From assembly GCA_025943965.1 (NCBI GenBank), contig JAPCWD010000010.1, forward strand, positions 1 through 64,000: a stretch of DNA of 64,000 nucleotides, read 5' to 3'. A program made the translations under genes and the position numbers. This DNA comes from Synergistaceae bacterium DZ-S4. GTDB taxonomy: Bacteria > Synergistota > Synergistia > Synergistales > Synergistaceae. The notes below the pieces were generated by a model. That model worked only from the letters and a program-made list of their open reading frames with translations, was not told where the DNA came from and did no database searches. Shown here piece after piece: positions 50,272 to 60,242 of this stretch (positions are counted from its first letter, which is position 1; the number at the start of each line of letters is the position of its first letter).

Positions 50272-50301
50272 TTGACAGGGGAATGAATGGAGTGATATTA
50301 T
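50272..50301 (+). promoter_or_regulatory. tRNA-Gly promoter
   Basis: -35 TTGACA (50272-50277), 18 bp, -10 TATTAT (50296-50301), directly after the B-family fragment and 12 bp before the tRNA. Confidence 0.8.
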
Positions 50302-50312
50302 TCCCCCGTTGC

Positions 50313-50388
50313 GCGGAAATAGCTCAGCTGGTAGAGCGATGGCCTTCCAAGCCGTAGGTCGCGGGTTCGAGTCCCGTTTTCCGCTCCA
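50313..50388 (+). tRNA. tRNA-Gly (anticodon TCC)
   Basis: 76 nt with acceptor GCGGAAA/TTTCCGC, anticodon loop CTTCCAA, T arm GCGGG/CCCGT-type and encoded TCCA. It reads GGA/GGG. Confidence 0.95.
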
Positions 50389-50398
50389 GAATGTTCAA

Positions 50399-50426
50399 AG
50401 CCCCCGCCTTTGGCAGGGGCTTTTTT
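50399..50426 (+). terminator. Terminator after tRNA-Gly
   Basis: AGCCCCCGCC (50399-50408) pairs with GGCAGGGGCT (50412-50421) with one C-A mismatch, then TTTTT. Confidence 0.88.
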
Positions 50427-50542
50427 CTTTCTTAAAAAGCTTATTGTGTGTATAGTATTGTGGCATGTTGAAGTAAAATTACCCGCTCTGTTGTTTTGTA
50501 AAATTGACCGAAGATAATTCAGCTGAGATCAGGAGAACTAGC

Positions 50543-51589
50543 ATGAAAAAGGATATATCTTATCATAATAAACTTACAGCAGCAGGAAAGCGCCAGGGCT
50601 GGTGGGATTCTGAGGGACTTGTTGCCGCGCTTTCGGGCGGCGGGGACTCTGTGGCAATGCTATGGCTCCTTCACCGTTTTTACAAAGGTAGGATCGTCGC
50701 CGCACATCTTGACCACTGTACGCGGGAGGGTATGTCCCACAGGGATGCGGAGTTCTCTGTTGAGCTATGCGAAAAGTGGGGCATCAAATGCATTGTCAAA
50801 ACCGTCGAGGTATACAAGGAACGGCTGACGGGCGAGTCTTTTGAAATGGCGGGCAGAAGGGAGCGCTACACCCATTTCTATGAAACTGCGGAGGCGGAGG
50901 GGCTGCCCTTCATTGCTGTCGGCCACTCTGCTGACGACGTAGTAGAGACCCAGCTGATGAACCTTTTCAGAGGGACGGGACTGGAGGGACTGAGAGGGAT
51001 CCCCGAGAGGAGGGGAATGATAGTCCGCCCGATAATAGATTTCCGAAGGGATGAGCTGAGGGAGATCCTCAGGGATAACGGGGTCGAATGGCGGGAGGAC
51101 GCAAGCAACGCCGACACCGTCTACAGGAGAAACAGGGTCAGGGAAGTGCTGATCCCGTGGATAAGGGAGAACATGAACCCGAACTTCGAGTCAGTTATGC
51201 TGGGGCTTTCCAAGCAGATAGACGCAGAACTTGAAAATAAAAAGAAAAACACGGAAAGGCTGATTTCAGAAGCTTCAATAACCATACCTCCGGCGATCGT
51301 ATGCTGGTCTCCGGCATTCATAAAAAACGTCAAGGATACAGAACTGGCGGATATGCTCAGGCTCCAGGGCGTGCTGCTGGACCTCCCCAGGCTTGACAGA
51401 GACAGAACAATGAAACTGCTCTCACTGATCCGAAAGGGCGGCAAATGGCGTTTCCAGTGGGCGAGAGATATTGAAATTTGTTGGTCGAACAGGGGTATGG
51501 GCTGGCTGCATCGCAAAGATATCGCAAAAGGCGCAGACGAAAATAGGCAAAATGCCCGAAAAGAAGAGCTCCCATGGTGGGCGAGATAG
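50543..51589 (+). CDS. tilS: tRNA(Ile)-lysidine synthetase
   Basis: 348 residues. It attaches lysine to C34 of the CAU-anticodon tRNA-Ile. The N-type ATP pyrophosphatase PP-loop is SGGGDSVAM near residues 32-40, followed by AAHLDHCTREG, GHSADDVVETQLMNLFRGTGLEGLRG (typical TilS) and RPIIDFRRDELRE. The C-terminal domain is short. AGGAGA precedes ATG 50543; the longer frame from 50504 has none. It is the first of the classical tilS-hpt-ftsH order. Confidence 0.95.
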   Translation: MKKDISYHNKLTAAGKRQGWWDSEGLVAALSGGGDSVAMLWLLHRFYKGRIVAAHLDHCTREGMSHRDAEFSVELCEKWGIKCIVKTVEVYKERLTGESFEMAGRRERYTHFYETAEAEGLPFIAVGHSADDVVETQLMNLFRGTGLEGLRGIPERRGMIVRPIIDFRRDELREILRDNGVEWREDASNADTVYRRNRVREVLIPWIRENMNPNFESVMLGLSKQIDAELENKKKNTERLISEASITIPPAIVCWSPAFIKNVKDTELADMLRLQGVLLDLPRLDRDRTMKLLSLIRKGGKWRFQWARDIEICWSNRGMGWLHRKDIAKGADENRQNARKEELPWWAR

Positions 51590-51658
51590 TAATAATTATG
51601 TTATTATGTCTAATGTTTTTGAGCAGAATAAACTTTGTCCTCAGGGAGTGTTTCTCAT

Positions 51659-52195
51659 TTGGAATATAAGATAGGCAAGACCCTTATTTCTGAAGAAAAA
51701 CTTCAGGCGAAGATAAAGGAACTGGGAGAACAGCTGAGCAGGGATTACGCCGGTAAGCAGCTGATCTGTGTCTGTGTTCTTAAAGGCGCGGTGATATTCC
51801 TTGCCGACCTTATCAGGCACATAAGCCCTGAAGTGGATGTCAGGATCGACTTCCTGGCGATATCTTCATACGGGGCATCTACGAAGAGCAGCGGGGTAGT
51901 GCAAATACAGAAGGACCTGAGCACGGACATATACGGCAAAAATGTGCTTATAATAGAGGATATAGTTGATACCGGCCTTTCGCTGAAGTACATAAAGTCG
52001 CTGCTGCTCGAACGCAGGCCTCAGAGCCTTGCGATCTGCGTTCTGCTCGACAAGCCTGACCGCCGCAAGGAAACTGTGAAGGTCGAGTATACGGGGTTTA
52101 CCATCCCTGATGAATTTGTGATCGGCTACGGCCTGGATTACGCCGGAATGTTCCGCCATCTGCCGGCGGTCTTCATCGCCGAGCCCGTCGCGTAG
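51659..52195 (+). CDS. hpt: Hypoxanthine phosphoribosyltransferase
   Basis: 178 residues. It converts hypoxanthine/guanine and PRPP to IMP/GMP. The PRPP-binding motif VLIIEDIVDTGLS is near residues 92-104 and the flexible-loop SSYG and LLDKPDRR are present. I start at TTG 51659 with AGGGAGTG 8-9 nt upstream; an earlier TTG (51635) lies before that site. The stop is 3 bp before a B-family repeat. Confidence 0.95.
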   Translation: MEYKIGKTLISEEKLQAKIKELGEQLSRDYAGKQLICVCVLKGAVIFLADLIRHISPEVDVRIDFLAISSYGASTKSSGVVQIQKDLSTDIYGKNVLIIEDIVDTGLSLKYIKSLLLERRPQSLAICVLLDKPDRRKETVKVEYTGFTIPDEFVIGYGLDYAGMFRHLPAVFIAEPVA

Positions 52196-52198
52196 CGG

Positions 52199-52324
52199 CA
52201 ATTGGGGTATCTCGAAGCGCTAACTTAACAACATTCATTATCCGTCGCTTCGACGTATGACTAATACGTATTAGCTAGTACAATTTCATGTTGCGTCGTT
52301 ATCATCTCCGATCTGCCCCAATTG
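52199..52324. repeat. B-family 126-bp palindromic element
   Basis: CAATTGGGGTATCTCGAAGC at the left, CATGTTGCGTCGTTATC and CTCCGATCTGCCCCAATTG at the right, so the ends are inverted copies. The centre contains GACGTATGACTAATACGTA. 126 bp, the same length as the copies at 60988 and 61183. It starts 3 bp after the hpt stop. Confidence 0.9.
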
Positions 52325-52325
52325 C

Positions 52326-52384
52326 AGGGGGAAATTGCGGAGCAAAACTCCGCGGAGAATTTGCAGCGCTTCGCATCCAAGAGG
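52326..52384. repeat. Family A hairpin array (two units)
   Basis: Spacer GGGGAAATT, perfect stem GCGGAG/CTCCGC (52336-52352), spacer GGAGAATTT, then GCAGCGC/..., running into the C-family repeat. Confidence 0.75.
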
Positions 52385-52540
52385 GGCGACTGAGCAATAG
52401 CTGAGCATGGCTAAGCAATAGCTGAGCGGTCGTCAGAACCAAAAGCACCGTCATTCCCGGACGAAACTTAACGGGAATCCAGCGGCTTAGATTTAAGATT
52501 TTTAAGGTTTCACGACTGCTTGCCAATCGCTTGCCAGTCT
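52385..52540. repeat. C-family periodic repeat with CGTCATTCCCG core
   Basis: Units ACTGAGCAATAG, CTGAGCATGG, CTAAGCAATAG and CTGAGCGGTCG have an 11/10/11-bp phase. Then CGTCATTCCCGGACG and its partner ACGGGAATCCAGCG form a weak hairpin, followed by TTGCCAATCGCTTGCC units. Related blocks are at 10420 and 13915. With the two repeats before it, this separates hpt from ftsH by 450 bp. Confidence 0.7.
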
Positions 52541-52646
52541 TTACAAACGTTCAGCTGCCTTAAAAAACGGAATATCAAAAGCCACCATTTGTCGGATAGA
52601 AGAAGCAACACTTGAAAAACAATCGCACGAAAGTGAGGTCACACGT

Positions 52647-54632
52647 TTGAAGAAAACCTCTAAAAATGTAGGGATGTACATAATACTGATCGTCCTTGTC
52701 GTCAGCCTGGTCAATGTTTTTCTGACCCCTGACGGGAACAAGGCAGGTCAGACTGTCGAAGTGCTTCCTTATAGCCAGTTTCTGAATGAAGTCAACCTGG
52801 GCAATGTAACGAAAGTAAAGATCGACCATGAACAGCTGAAAGGAACGCTCAAATCCGGCAAGGAGTTTACGACATACATCCTTGATCCCGGGACACTCCC
52901 GAGCGAGATAGCCCAGAAGGGCGTTGAGGTCGAGGTGGTACCTCCTCCCAAGAACTCCTGGCTGACGGCACTTTTGACATCGCTGCTGCCCACTCTGCTC
53001 CTGATAGGCGTATGGATCTATTTCATATACAACATGCAGGGCGGCGGGAACAAGGTGATGGGCTTTGCGAAGAGCAAAGCAAAACTCTTCATGGACAACA
53101 GGCCCAAAGTTACTTTTGATGATGTTGCGGGCTGTGACGAGTCAAAAGAGGAACTTGAGGAGGTCGTGCAATTCCTCAGGGACCCGTCTAAGTTTACAAG
53201 GCTGGGAGCTAAAGTTCCTCGCGGTGTACTGCTGCTGGGCGCTCCGGGAACCGGAAAGACGCTGCTTTCCAGGGCAGTTGCAGGAGAGGCCAATGTTCCC
53301 TTCTTCAGCATCAGCGGATCCGATTTTGTCGAAATGTTCGTTGGTGTCGGTGCTGCACGTGTGAGGGACCTATTTGAGCAGGCGCGCAAAAATCAGCCCT
53401 GCATCATTTTTATAGACGAGATCGATGCGGTCGGACGCCATCGCGGAGCAGGGCTCGGAGGCGGACACGATGAACGGGAGCAGACACTGAACCAGCTGCT
53501 GGTCGAGATGGACGGTTTTGAGGCGGGAACAGGCATAATACTCCTCGCCGCGACCAACAGGCCTGACATTCTTGATCCGGCATTGCTCCGCCCGGGCCGT
53601 TTTGACAGACAGATAGTAGTTGACAGGCCGGATGTAAACGGAAGACGGGATATTCTGAAGGTCCACCTCAAGGACAAGAAGATAAGCAAGGAAGTAGACC
53701 TTGATGTTATCGCGAGAAGGACCCCGGGTTTTGTGGGCGCTGACATCGCGAACCTCGTTAATGAAGCTGCACTCCTTGCAGGCCGTAGAAACAAGGACAA
53801 GCTTGGCATGGCCGAGTTCGAAGAGGCTATTGACAGGGTCATGGCAGGTCCTGAACGCAAGAGCCGCGTTATAAGCAAGAAAGAGCGAGAGATCATCGCC
53901 TATCATGAAGCCGGACATGCACTGGTGGCAAGCAAGATAGACGGCAGCGACCCTGTACACAAGATCTCAATAATACCGAGAGGCCACATGGCACTTGGTT
54001 ACACACTGCAGCTGCCCGAAGAGGACCGGTTCCTCATCTCAAAGAAGGAACTTTCAGACAGGATAACGATATTGCTCAGCGGACGTGTGACTGAGCTGCT
54101 GAAATTTGGAGATGTCACAACAGGCGCTTCCAACGACCTTGAGAGGGCAACGCAGATAGCCCGGCAGATGGTCACACAGTTTGGGATGAGCGACAGGCTT
54201 GGACTGGTGACTCTCGGCAGGAAGCAGCATGAGGTATTTCTTGGCAGGGATATCATGGAGGACCGGAACTACAGCGAAGAGATAGCATATGCGATAGACC
54301 AGGAAGTCCGCAGCATAATAGATGAATGCTTCAATCTTGCGAAGAATATCCTTACGGAACACAGCGAACGCCTGGAGGAGATAACAGCTCTGCTTCTTGA
54401 GAAGGAAGTCCTTGAGGGTGATGAGCTTGATGAGCTTCTCGGCTACCCGAAGAAAGAAGCTCCGGTAGTCCCTGCAGTGACGGACGAGGAGGAAGCTTAT
54501 TCCGAAAACGATGAGAACGGAACTGAAGAGGACAACGGCTCTGAGGGCGAAGAAGAGGAAAAAAAGAAGGCTCAGGAGAGTGCGGAAGACCCTGACGAAG
54601 ACGACGAAGATCCTGACGAGGAAGAAGAGTAA
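52647..54632 (+). CDS. ftsH: ATP-dependent zinc metalloprotease FtsH
   Basis: 661 residues. Two N-terminal transmembrane helices (about 9-27 and 108-128) with a periplasmic part between. AAA domain with Walker A GAPGTGKT (about 198-205), Walker [13 protein letters not shown] and the [24 protein letters not shown]. Zinc protease motif HEAGH (about 420-424). An unusual, strongly acidic tail (about 600-661) is rich in Glu/Asp runs. The start is TTG 52647 with GAGGT upstream. It degrades membrane and regulatory proteins. Confidence 0.96.
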   Translation: MKKTSKNVGMYIILIVLVVSLVNVFLTPDGNKAGQTVEVLPYSQFLNEVNLGNVTKVKIDHEQLKGTLKSGKEFTTYILDPGTLPSEIAQKGVEVEVVPPPKNSWLTALLTSLLPTLLLIGVWIYFIYNMQGGGNKVMGFAKSKAKLFMDNRPKVTFDDVAGCDESKEELEEVVQFLRDPSKFTRLGAKVPRGVLLLGAPGTGKTLLSRAVAGEANVPFFSISGSDFVEMFVGVGAARVRDLFEQARKNQPCIIFIDEIDAVGRHRGAGLGGGHDEREQTLNQLLVEMDGFEAGTGIILLAATNRPDILDPALLRPGRFDRQIVVDRPDVNGRRDILKVHLKDKKISKEVDLDVIARRTPGFVGADIANLVNEAALLAGRRNKDKLGMAEFEEAIDRVMAGPERKSRVISKKEREIIAYHEAGHALVASKIDGSDPVHKISIIPRGHMALGYTLQLPEEDRFLISKKELSDRITILLSGRVTELLKFGDVTTGASNDLERATQIARQMVTQFGMSDRLGLVTLGRKQHEVFLGRDIMEDRNYSEEIAYAIDQEVRSIIDECFNLAKNILTEHSERLEEITALLLEKEVLEGDELDELLGYPKKEAPVVPAVTDEEEAYSENDENGTEEDNGSEGEEEEKKKAQESAEDPDEDDEDPDEEEE

Positions 54633-54644
54633 AGAAACTACCCG

Positions 54645-54669
54645 AAAGGAGCCGAAAGGCTCCTTTTTT
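54645..54669 (+). terminator. Terminator after ftsH
   Basis: AAAGGAGCC (54645-54653), GAAA loop, GGCTCCTTT, then TTT. Confidence 0.93.
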
Positions 54670-54728
54670 GTTGGAATGTATTTAAATCTAAATCACAGCC
54701 GTTCATTTCCCCACACAAGGATGATTTA

Positions 54729-54737
54729 TGCTATAAT
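54729..54737 (+). promoter_or_regulatory. tRNA-Pro promoter (extended -10)
   Basis: TGCTATAAT (54729-54737), an extended -10, 11 bp before the tRNA. No good -35 is seen, consistent with an extended -10 promoter. Confidence 0.65.
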
Positions 54738-54748
54738 GCCCATCGTCA

Positions 54749-54826
54749 CGGGATGTAGCGCAGCCTGGTTAGCGCACCTGCTTTGGGAGCAGGGGGTCGT
54801 CGGTTCGAATCCGACTATCCCGACCA
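54749..54826 (+). tRNA. tRNA-Pro (anticodon TGG)
   Basis: 78 nt with acceptor CGGGATG/TATCCCG (one G-T), anticodon loop TTTGGGA, T-loop TTCGAAT and encoded ACCA. Confidence 0.95.
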
Positions 54827-54833
54827 AGAATTC

Positions 54834-54870
54834 AAAAAAGCTCAGCGAAATTTTTTTGCTGAGCTTTTTT
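54834..54870 (+). terminator. Terminator after tRNA-Pro
   Basis: AAAAAAGCTCAGC pairs with GCTGAGCTTTTTT around an A/T loop; bidirectional in form. Confidence 0.9.
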
Positions 54871-54897
54871 GTTGTTCAGTTGTAGTTACAAGGCCAG

Positions 54898-55006
54898 GTT
54901 CGGGGAATTTGCAGCCTTTGGCTGCGGTGAATTCGCGACGTTCGTCGCTGGGGAATTTGCTCGCTTCGCTTTGCGGGGAATTGCGGCCAAAGGCCGCGAA
55001 GTTTCA
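54898..55006. repeat. Family A hairpin array (four very regular units)
   Basis: The clearest example. Spacer GGGGAATTT + GCAGCC-TTT-GGCTGC; GGTGAATT + CGCGACG-TTC-GTCGC; GGGGAATTT + GCTCGC-TTC-GCTTTGC; GGGGAATT + GCGGCC-AAA-GGCCGC. Period 23-25 bp. Palindromes differ completely in sequence but keep stem length and a three-base loop. Confidence 0.9.
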
Positions 55007-55174
55007 AAATCACCGTCTCCCCAGGCATTGGCCTTACTATCCGTCGTTCCCGGACGCTTCTTATCAGGAAAATGCCGCTTCCTGTTAAGGAAACATTTAA
55101 AAACTCCTTAGCATTTGAACTATTTCGAATGCGCTTTGAGATCGGGAATCCCGCTCTGGTTTTAGGGACTATAA

Positions 55175-55235
55175 GTTTAGTTATAGCAAGGATCTAGAGA
55201 CAATGGATCCCCGATTTAGGCATTAGGGGAAGACG
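55175..55235. repeat. D-family hairpin repeat
   Basis: GTTATAGCAAGGATCTAGAG (55180-55199) followed by ATCCCCGATTTAGGCATTAG and GGGAAGACGG, with TCCCC (55208-55212) pairing GGGGA (55226-55230). It matches 150-205 at nearly every position. Confidence 0.85.
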
Positions 55236-55269
55236 GTTTAAAAGACCTTGATTCGCCGCCTGACTTAGT

Positions 55270-55376
55270 CAGGCAAAATCTCTGCAGCACGGTCTCTTCT
55301 GCAAGTTCACCGCAGCGTTGACGCTGCAAATTACCCGCGACATCTTCATGCCGCTTCCCCCTTTCGGGGGAAACAC
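55270..55376. repeat. Family A hairpin array, inverse orientation
   Basis: Spacers read AAAATCTCT, AAGTTCACC and AAATTACCC, so the array runs opposite to that at 54898. Stems GCAG...CTGC, GCAGCG/CGCTGC (55314-55329) and GCGACAT.../ATGCCGC are followed by CCCCC/GGGGG (55360-55372). It lies just upstream of uvrB. Confidence 0.8.
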
Positions 55377-55441
55377 GGATGACGCATTCCTTAAAAAGCT
55401 ATATATTATCAAGGTTGCATTTCTTCCGGAGGAGTGGACTT

Positions 55442-57484
55442 ATGTCTGAGGAATTCAAGCTCTTTTCACCCTGGCCTATGTCCGGGGATCAGCCTGAGGC
55501 TGTCGAGCGGCTTGTCAGGGGATTTGAAAAACAGGGGGCTGTGCAGACACTGCTTGGGGTCACCGGCAGCGGGAAGACGTTCACTATGGCAAATGTCATC
55601 CAGCGGCTGCAGAGGCCTACTCTTGTAATGGCCCACAATAAGACTCTGGCTGCGCAGCTTTACAGCGAGTTCAAGGAATTTTTCCCCGAGAACTCAGTGA
55701 ATTATTTTGTCAGTTATTACGATTATTACCAGCCGGAGGCCTATATGCCGGCGCAGGACATTTATATTGAGAAGGATGCCTCTGTAAACGAACGCATCGA
55801 GAAGCTTCGCCTTGCCACGACAAAGGCCCTGCTCGAGCGGCGCGACGTCATCGTAGTTGCCAGTGTATCGTGCATATATGGCCTTGGAAAGAGAAAGAAC
55901 TATGAGGATGCCATTTTTCGTTTCGCAGTAGGCGAGCAGTGGGACCGCAGGACTTTCATGACGAGGCTTCTGGACAACTACTACCAGCGCAACGACCTGG
56001 TGCTCCAGCCCGGAAACTTCCGGAGCAGAGGAGAGTCGATGGAGATCTATCCGGCATACAGCGACACCGCCGTCAGAGTCATCTTCTTCGAAGACGAAAT
56101 AGAGCGCATCGAGGAGATCGACCCGGTAAGCGGGAAGGCTGTCCTCAGCAAAGATCACACAGGGATATTCCCTGCGCAGCACTATGTGACCTCTTCCGAT
56201 GCCATAAACAACGCAGCTGAGCTTATAGATAAGGAATTGACAGACAGAGTCACAGAACTTGAGTCATCAGGCAAGATCGTCGAGGCCCAGAGGCTCAAAA
56301 TGAGGACCAAGTATGACCTCGAAATGCTGCTTGAGGTCGGATACTGTTCAGGGATAGAGAACTATTCCCGATTTCTGGATGGCCGCGAACCGGGAGACGC
56401 GCCGGGAACACTGATGGACTTCTTTCCCGATGATTCATTAAAATTTATTGACGAGTCGCACATGACGCTTCCCCAGGTCAGGGGAATGTACAACGGCGAC
56501 AGGGCGAGGAAGGAAGTGCTGGTCGAACACGGATTCAGGCTTCCCTCCTGTCTCGACAACAGGCCCCTGAAATGGGAAGAGTATGAGCCCCTGCTTAAGA
56601 ACGCACTCTTTATATCCGCCACTCCGGGTGATTATGAGTTCGCCCATTCGGAGAAGGTCGTCGAACAGCTTATACGGCCTACGGGTGTAACAGACCCCAT
56701 AGTTGAGGTCCATCCTGCCACGGGGCAGGTAGATGACCTTCTCGCAGAGGTACGTCCGATAATAGACGCAGGGCAGCGGGTGCTGATATCAACTCTTACA
56801 AAGCGTTCTGCCGAGGACCTTGCTGAGTACATGGCTGAACTGGGAATAAAGGTCCGGTACATACACTCCGAGCTTGATACGTTTGAGCGGGCAGAGTTGC
56901 TTCGTGACCTGAGGCTTGGCGTATTTGCGGTGCTTGTCGGTGTCAACCTCCTGAGGGAAGGCATAGACCTGCCGGAGGTCTCGCTCGTCGCCATCCTGGA
57001 TGCCGACCGTGAGGGATATCTGAGGTCCCACAGGTCGCTGATACAGATGATAGGAAGGGCGGCAAGAAACCAGGCGGGGAAAGTAATACTCTACGCCGAC
57101 AGGATAACCGACAGCATTGAGGCTGCAATGAAGGAGACAGAAAGAAGAAGAAACCGCCAGATAGCATATAATGAAGAACACGGAATAATACCACGGACGA
57201 TATCAAAGGCCGTAAAGGATCTCCTGCCCGCGGAACTCATCGGGGAAAACGGCTACGCAGGGATGAGGGCGGCTTCCCCGCTAAGGGGCGACGAGGGTAC
57301 GCCTGACATACATGAACTTGAAAGGCAGATGTGGTCCGCGGTCGAAAAGCTGGACTTTGAGACGGCGGCTGAACTCAGGGATACTATACAGAGACTGAAA
57401 GGCGATGCGAAAATTGGAACAAAGCATAAAAATTACAGGGGCCAGACAGCACAACTTAAAAAACATAAACGCAGAAATTCCTAA
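55442..57484 (+). CDS. uvrB: UvrABC excinuclease subunit B
   Basis: 680 residues, helicase-like damage-verification subunit. P-loop [10 protein letters not shown] near residues 39-48, the beta-hairpin [16 protein letters not shown]-type motif [11 protein letters not shown], motif [11 protein letters not shown], and the C-terminal UVR domain ([23 protein letters not shown]) that binds UvrC. GGAGGAG precedes ATG 55442; an upstream ATG adds 21 residues. It overlaps uvrA by 80 bp. Confidence 0.98.
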   Translation: MSEEFKLFSPWPMSGDQPEAVERLVRGFEKQGAVQTLLGVTGSGKTFTMANVIQRLQRPTLVMAHNKTLAAQLYSEFKEFFPENSVNYFVSYYDYYQPEAYMPAQDIYIEKDASVNERIEKLRLATTKALLERRDVIVVASVSCIYGLGKRKNYEDAIFRFAVGEQWDRRTFMTRLLDNYYQRNDLVLQPGNFRSRGESMEIYPAYSDTAVRVIFFEDEIERIEEIDPVSGKAVLSKDHTGIFPAQHYVTSSDAINNAAELIDKELTDRVTELESSGKIVEAQRLKMRTKYDLEMLLEVGYCSGIENYSRFLDGREPGDAPGTLMDFFPDDSLKFIDESHMTLPQVRGMYNGDRARKEVLVEHGFRLPSCLDNRPLKWEEYEPLLKNALFISATPGDYEFAHSEKVVEQLIRPTGVTDPIVEVHPATGQVDDLLAEVRPIIDAGQRVLISTLTKRSAEDLAEYMAELGIKVRYIHSELDTFERAELLRDLRLGVFAVLVGVNLLREGIDLPEVSLVAILDADREGYLRSHRSLIQMIGRAARNQAGKVILYADRITDSIEAAMKETERRRNRQIAYNEEHGIIPRTISKAVKDLLPAELIGENGYAGMRAASPLRGDEGTPDIHELERQMWSAVEKLDFETAAELRDTIQRLKGDAKIGTKHKNYRGQTAQLKKHKRRNS

Positions 57485-60242
57485 AAACAAGCTTGTTGTG
57501 GTCACCGGGCCTTCGGGCTCCGGCAAATCCTCGCTTGCGTTCGATACCATATATGCAGAGGGACAGAGACGATATGTGGAATCACTCTCCTCATACGCAA
57601 GGCAGTTCCTGGGGATGTCCGACAAGCCCGATGTTGATGACATAAGCGGGCTTTCTCCGGCCATATCCATAGAGCAGAAGGGGTCGGGGCACAATCCGCG
57701 GTCAACGGTTGGGACTGTAACAGAAATCTACGACTATCTGAGGCTTCTTTTCGGGCGAGCCGGTACCCCGCACTGCCCAAGCTGTGGCAAAGAAGTTCGC
57801 CGTTACAGCGTGGACGAGATAGTTGACAAGATCTACAGAGATTATGACGGCAAACCCCTTGAGATTCTTTCTCCCCTGATCAAGGGTAAAAAGGGAGAGT
57901 ATAAGAATCTTCTCATAAAGCTCCGTCAGCAGGGGTATCTAAAGGCCAGGGTGGACGGGACGGTGCTTTGGCTTGAAGAGGATATCGATCTTGACAAGAA
58001 AAAAAAGCATTCGATCGAATGTGTGATCGACAGGCTAAGAGTAAGGGAAGAGAACCGCCAGCGCCTCTCAGAGGCTGTCGAAATGGCGATGAAACTGTCG
58101 GAAGGTTTTGTCCTTCTTATATCCGAAGGCATGGAGGACCTGGAACTTACAGAAAAGTACATATGCCCGGACTGCGAGATCAGCCTTCCGGAGATCGAGC
58201 CCAGGCTATTCTCATTCAACAACCCATACGGCGCCTGTCCCGACTGTTCCGGGCTGGGCGTACACCTCCACTTTTCTGAAGATCTTGCGGTAAACCCTGA
58301 TTACCCGATCGGTGACGGAGGTTTCTTACCCTGGAAGAGCATGAAGTACATGATCCAGAAGGCTGAACTTCTGGCTGCCCGACACGGGTGGGATCTTTCA
58401 AAACCCTTTAAAGATCTTCCGGAAGGGGCTAAAGATGCACTTTTGAACGGGTCCGACGAGGTCATCCCGATGATATTCAGCGACAGAAACGGCGACTGGG
58501 AGTACAACGGACATTATCCGGGACTTTTGCCGTGGCTGGAGAAACGGCTGGGGGAAACTGAATCGGAAAGCTACAGGGAAGAACTGCTTCGCTACCGCGC
58601 GGAGGACATATGTCAGACCTGCAGCGGGGCAAGGCTGAAGCCCGAGGTGCTTGCGGTAACACTTGGCGGATACAATATTGCACAGCTTACGGAGATGCCT
58701 ATTGAGGAGCTCATCAAAATCCTGGATTCGATGGAGCTGGGGGCCAGGGAGCAGAAGATAGTAGGGCAGGCACTGACAGAGGTACGCAAAAGGCTCGCTT
58801 TCCTCAACAACGTAGGGGCGGGATATTTGAGCCTTTCCAGGCGGGCGGACACTTTGAGCGGCGGGGAGAGCCAGAGGATAAGGCTTGCGACCCAGATAGG
58901 CTCACAACTGACCGGTGTGCTTTACGTGCTTGACGAACCGACGATCGGCCTGCATCCGAAGGACACGAACAGGCTTCTTGATACGCTGAAGGATATCAGG
59001 GATATCGGGAACACTGTCATAGTCGTTGAACATGACAGGGATACGATGATGGCGGCAGACTACATCCTGGAACTTGGTCCCGGTGCGGGAGAGAACGGCG
59101 GCGACCTTATCGCCTGCGGCAGCTACTCTGACATACTCAACGGAGACACCCCGACGGCTCTCTACCTCAGAGGTGAGGCAGACGGCACGTACAGGCCCAA
59201 ACTCAAAAGAAGGAAGCCTAAGGGCAAAATCAGGGTGACGGGATGCCGTGAAAATAACCTTAAGAATATTGACATAGATGTCCCGCTCGGGGTATTTGCC
59301 GCGCTCAGCGGAGTTTCAGGCTCGGGCAAAAGTACGTTCTTATACGAGATACTCTATAAGGGGCTGAAGGGAAGGTTTGACAGGGAATACAGGGACCGCG
59401 CAGGGAAATTTGAGAGCATATCCGGATATGAGTCCCTGAAAAACGTTGTCCTCGTCGATCAGAGCCCGATAGGTCGCACGCCGCGCTCGAACCCCGCAAC
59501 ATACACGGGCGTCTTTACCCCGATAAGGGAGTTTTACGCTCAGCTTCCCGAATCAAAACTGAGGGGATATCTGCCGGGGCGTTTCAGCTTCAATGTAAAG
59601 GGCGGACGCTGCGAGTCCTGCAAAGGTGACGGTGAACTTAAGGTCTCAATGCTCTTCCTGCAGGATGTATATGTTAAATGCGACGTCTGCAAAGGGACAA
59701 GGTACAACAGGGAGACTCTCGAAGTGAAGTACAAGGAGCTCTCGATAGCTGATGTGCTCGATCTCACCGTTGACGAGGCAGCGGAGCATTTCAAGGACAT
59801 TCCCAGGATCGCCAACAAACTGAAGGTAATACAGGAAGCGGGGCTTGGCTACATCAGGCTCGGACAGCCAGCGCCGACACTGAGCGGCGGCGAGGCGCAG
59901 AGGGTGAAGCTGGCCACGGAACTCGGCAAGAAGTTCAGGGGCAACACCCTCTATCTTCTTGACGAACCGACGACAGGCCTTCACTACAATGATGTGAAGA
60001 AGCTGCTGAAGCTGCTGCACAAACTGGTCGACCACGGAAGCTCAGTCCTTGTGATAGAACATAACCTGGATGTGCTTGCATCGACAGACTATATTATGGA
60101 TCTCGGCCCGGAAGGAGGACGAAGGGGCGGGGACCTTATCGCAAAGGGAACTCCCGAGGAGATCGCCGCTTCCGGCGGACCTACGGGAAAGTACCTCGCG
60201 GCATTCTTCAACGACACGAGGGAAGGCAGGAAGGCCGGATGA
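57405..60242 (+). CDS. uvrA: UvrABC excinuclease subunit A
   Basis: 945 residues, the normal length; ABC-type ATPase that finds bulky lesions and loads UvrB. Walker [10 protein letters not shown] (about 33-41) and GVSGSGKST (about 640-648). The two zinc modules and the insertion are seen as [12 protein letters not shown]...CPDCSG and CESCKGDGE...[13 protein letters not shown] signatures [12 protein letters not shown] and [12 protein letters not shown] are intact. The start lies 80 bp inside uvrB with AAAGG upstream. It ends ATGA into rlmB. Confidence 0.98.
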   Translation: MRKLEQSIKITGARQHNLKNINAEIPKNKLVVVTGPSGSGKSSLAFDTIYAEGQRRYVESLSSYARQFLGMSDKPDVDDISGLSPAISIEQKGSGHNPRSTVGTVTEIYDYLRLLFGRAGTPHCPSCGKEVRRYSVDEIVDKIYRDYDGKPLEILSPLIKGKKGEYKNLLIKLRQQGYLKARVDGTVLWLEEDIDLDKKKKHSIECVIDRLRVREENRQRLSEAVEMAMKLSEGFVLLISEGMEDLELTEKYICPDCEISLPEIEPRLFSFNNPYGACPDCSGLGVHLHFSEDLAVNPDYPIGDGGFLPWKSMKYMIQKAELLAARHGWDLSKPFKDLPEGAKDALLNGSDEVIPMIFSDRNGDWEYNGHYPGLLPWLEKRLGETESESYREELLRYRAEDICQTCSGARLKPEVLAVTLGGYNIAQLTEMPIEELIKILDSMELGAREQKIVGQALTEVRKRLAFLNNVGAGYLSLSRRADTLSGGESQRIRLATQIGSQLTGVLYVLDEPTIGLHPKDTNRLLDTLKDIRDIGNTVIVVEHDRDTMMAADYILELGPGAGENGGDLIACGSYSDILNGDTPTALYLRGEADGTYRPKLKRRKPKGKIRVTGCRENNLKNIDIDVPLGVFAALSGVSGSGKSTFLYEILYKGLKGRFDREYRDRAGKFESISGYESLKNVVLVDQSPIGRTPRSNPATYTGVFTPIREFYAQLPESKLRGYLPGRFSFNVKGGRCESCKGDGELKVSMLFLQDVYVKCDVCKGTRYNRETLEVKYKELSIADVLDLTVDEAAEHFKDIPRIANKLKVIQEAGLGYIRLGQPAPTLSGGEAQRVKLATELGKKFRGNTLYLLDEPTTGLHYNDVKKLLKLLHKLVDHGSSVLVIEHNLDVLASTDYIMDLGPEGGRRGGDLIAKGTPEEIAASGGPTGKYLAAFFNDTREGRKAG

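Noticed and set aside
54898..55006. CRISPR array
   Set aside because: The units are about 24 bp with a 9-bp constant part, and the variable part is always palindromic. CRISPR repeats are 23-50 bp and spacers are not palindromes. No cas gene is near.
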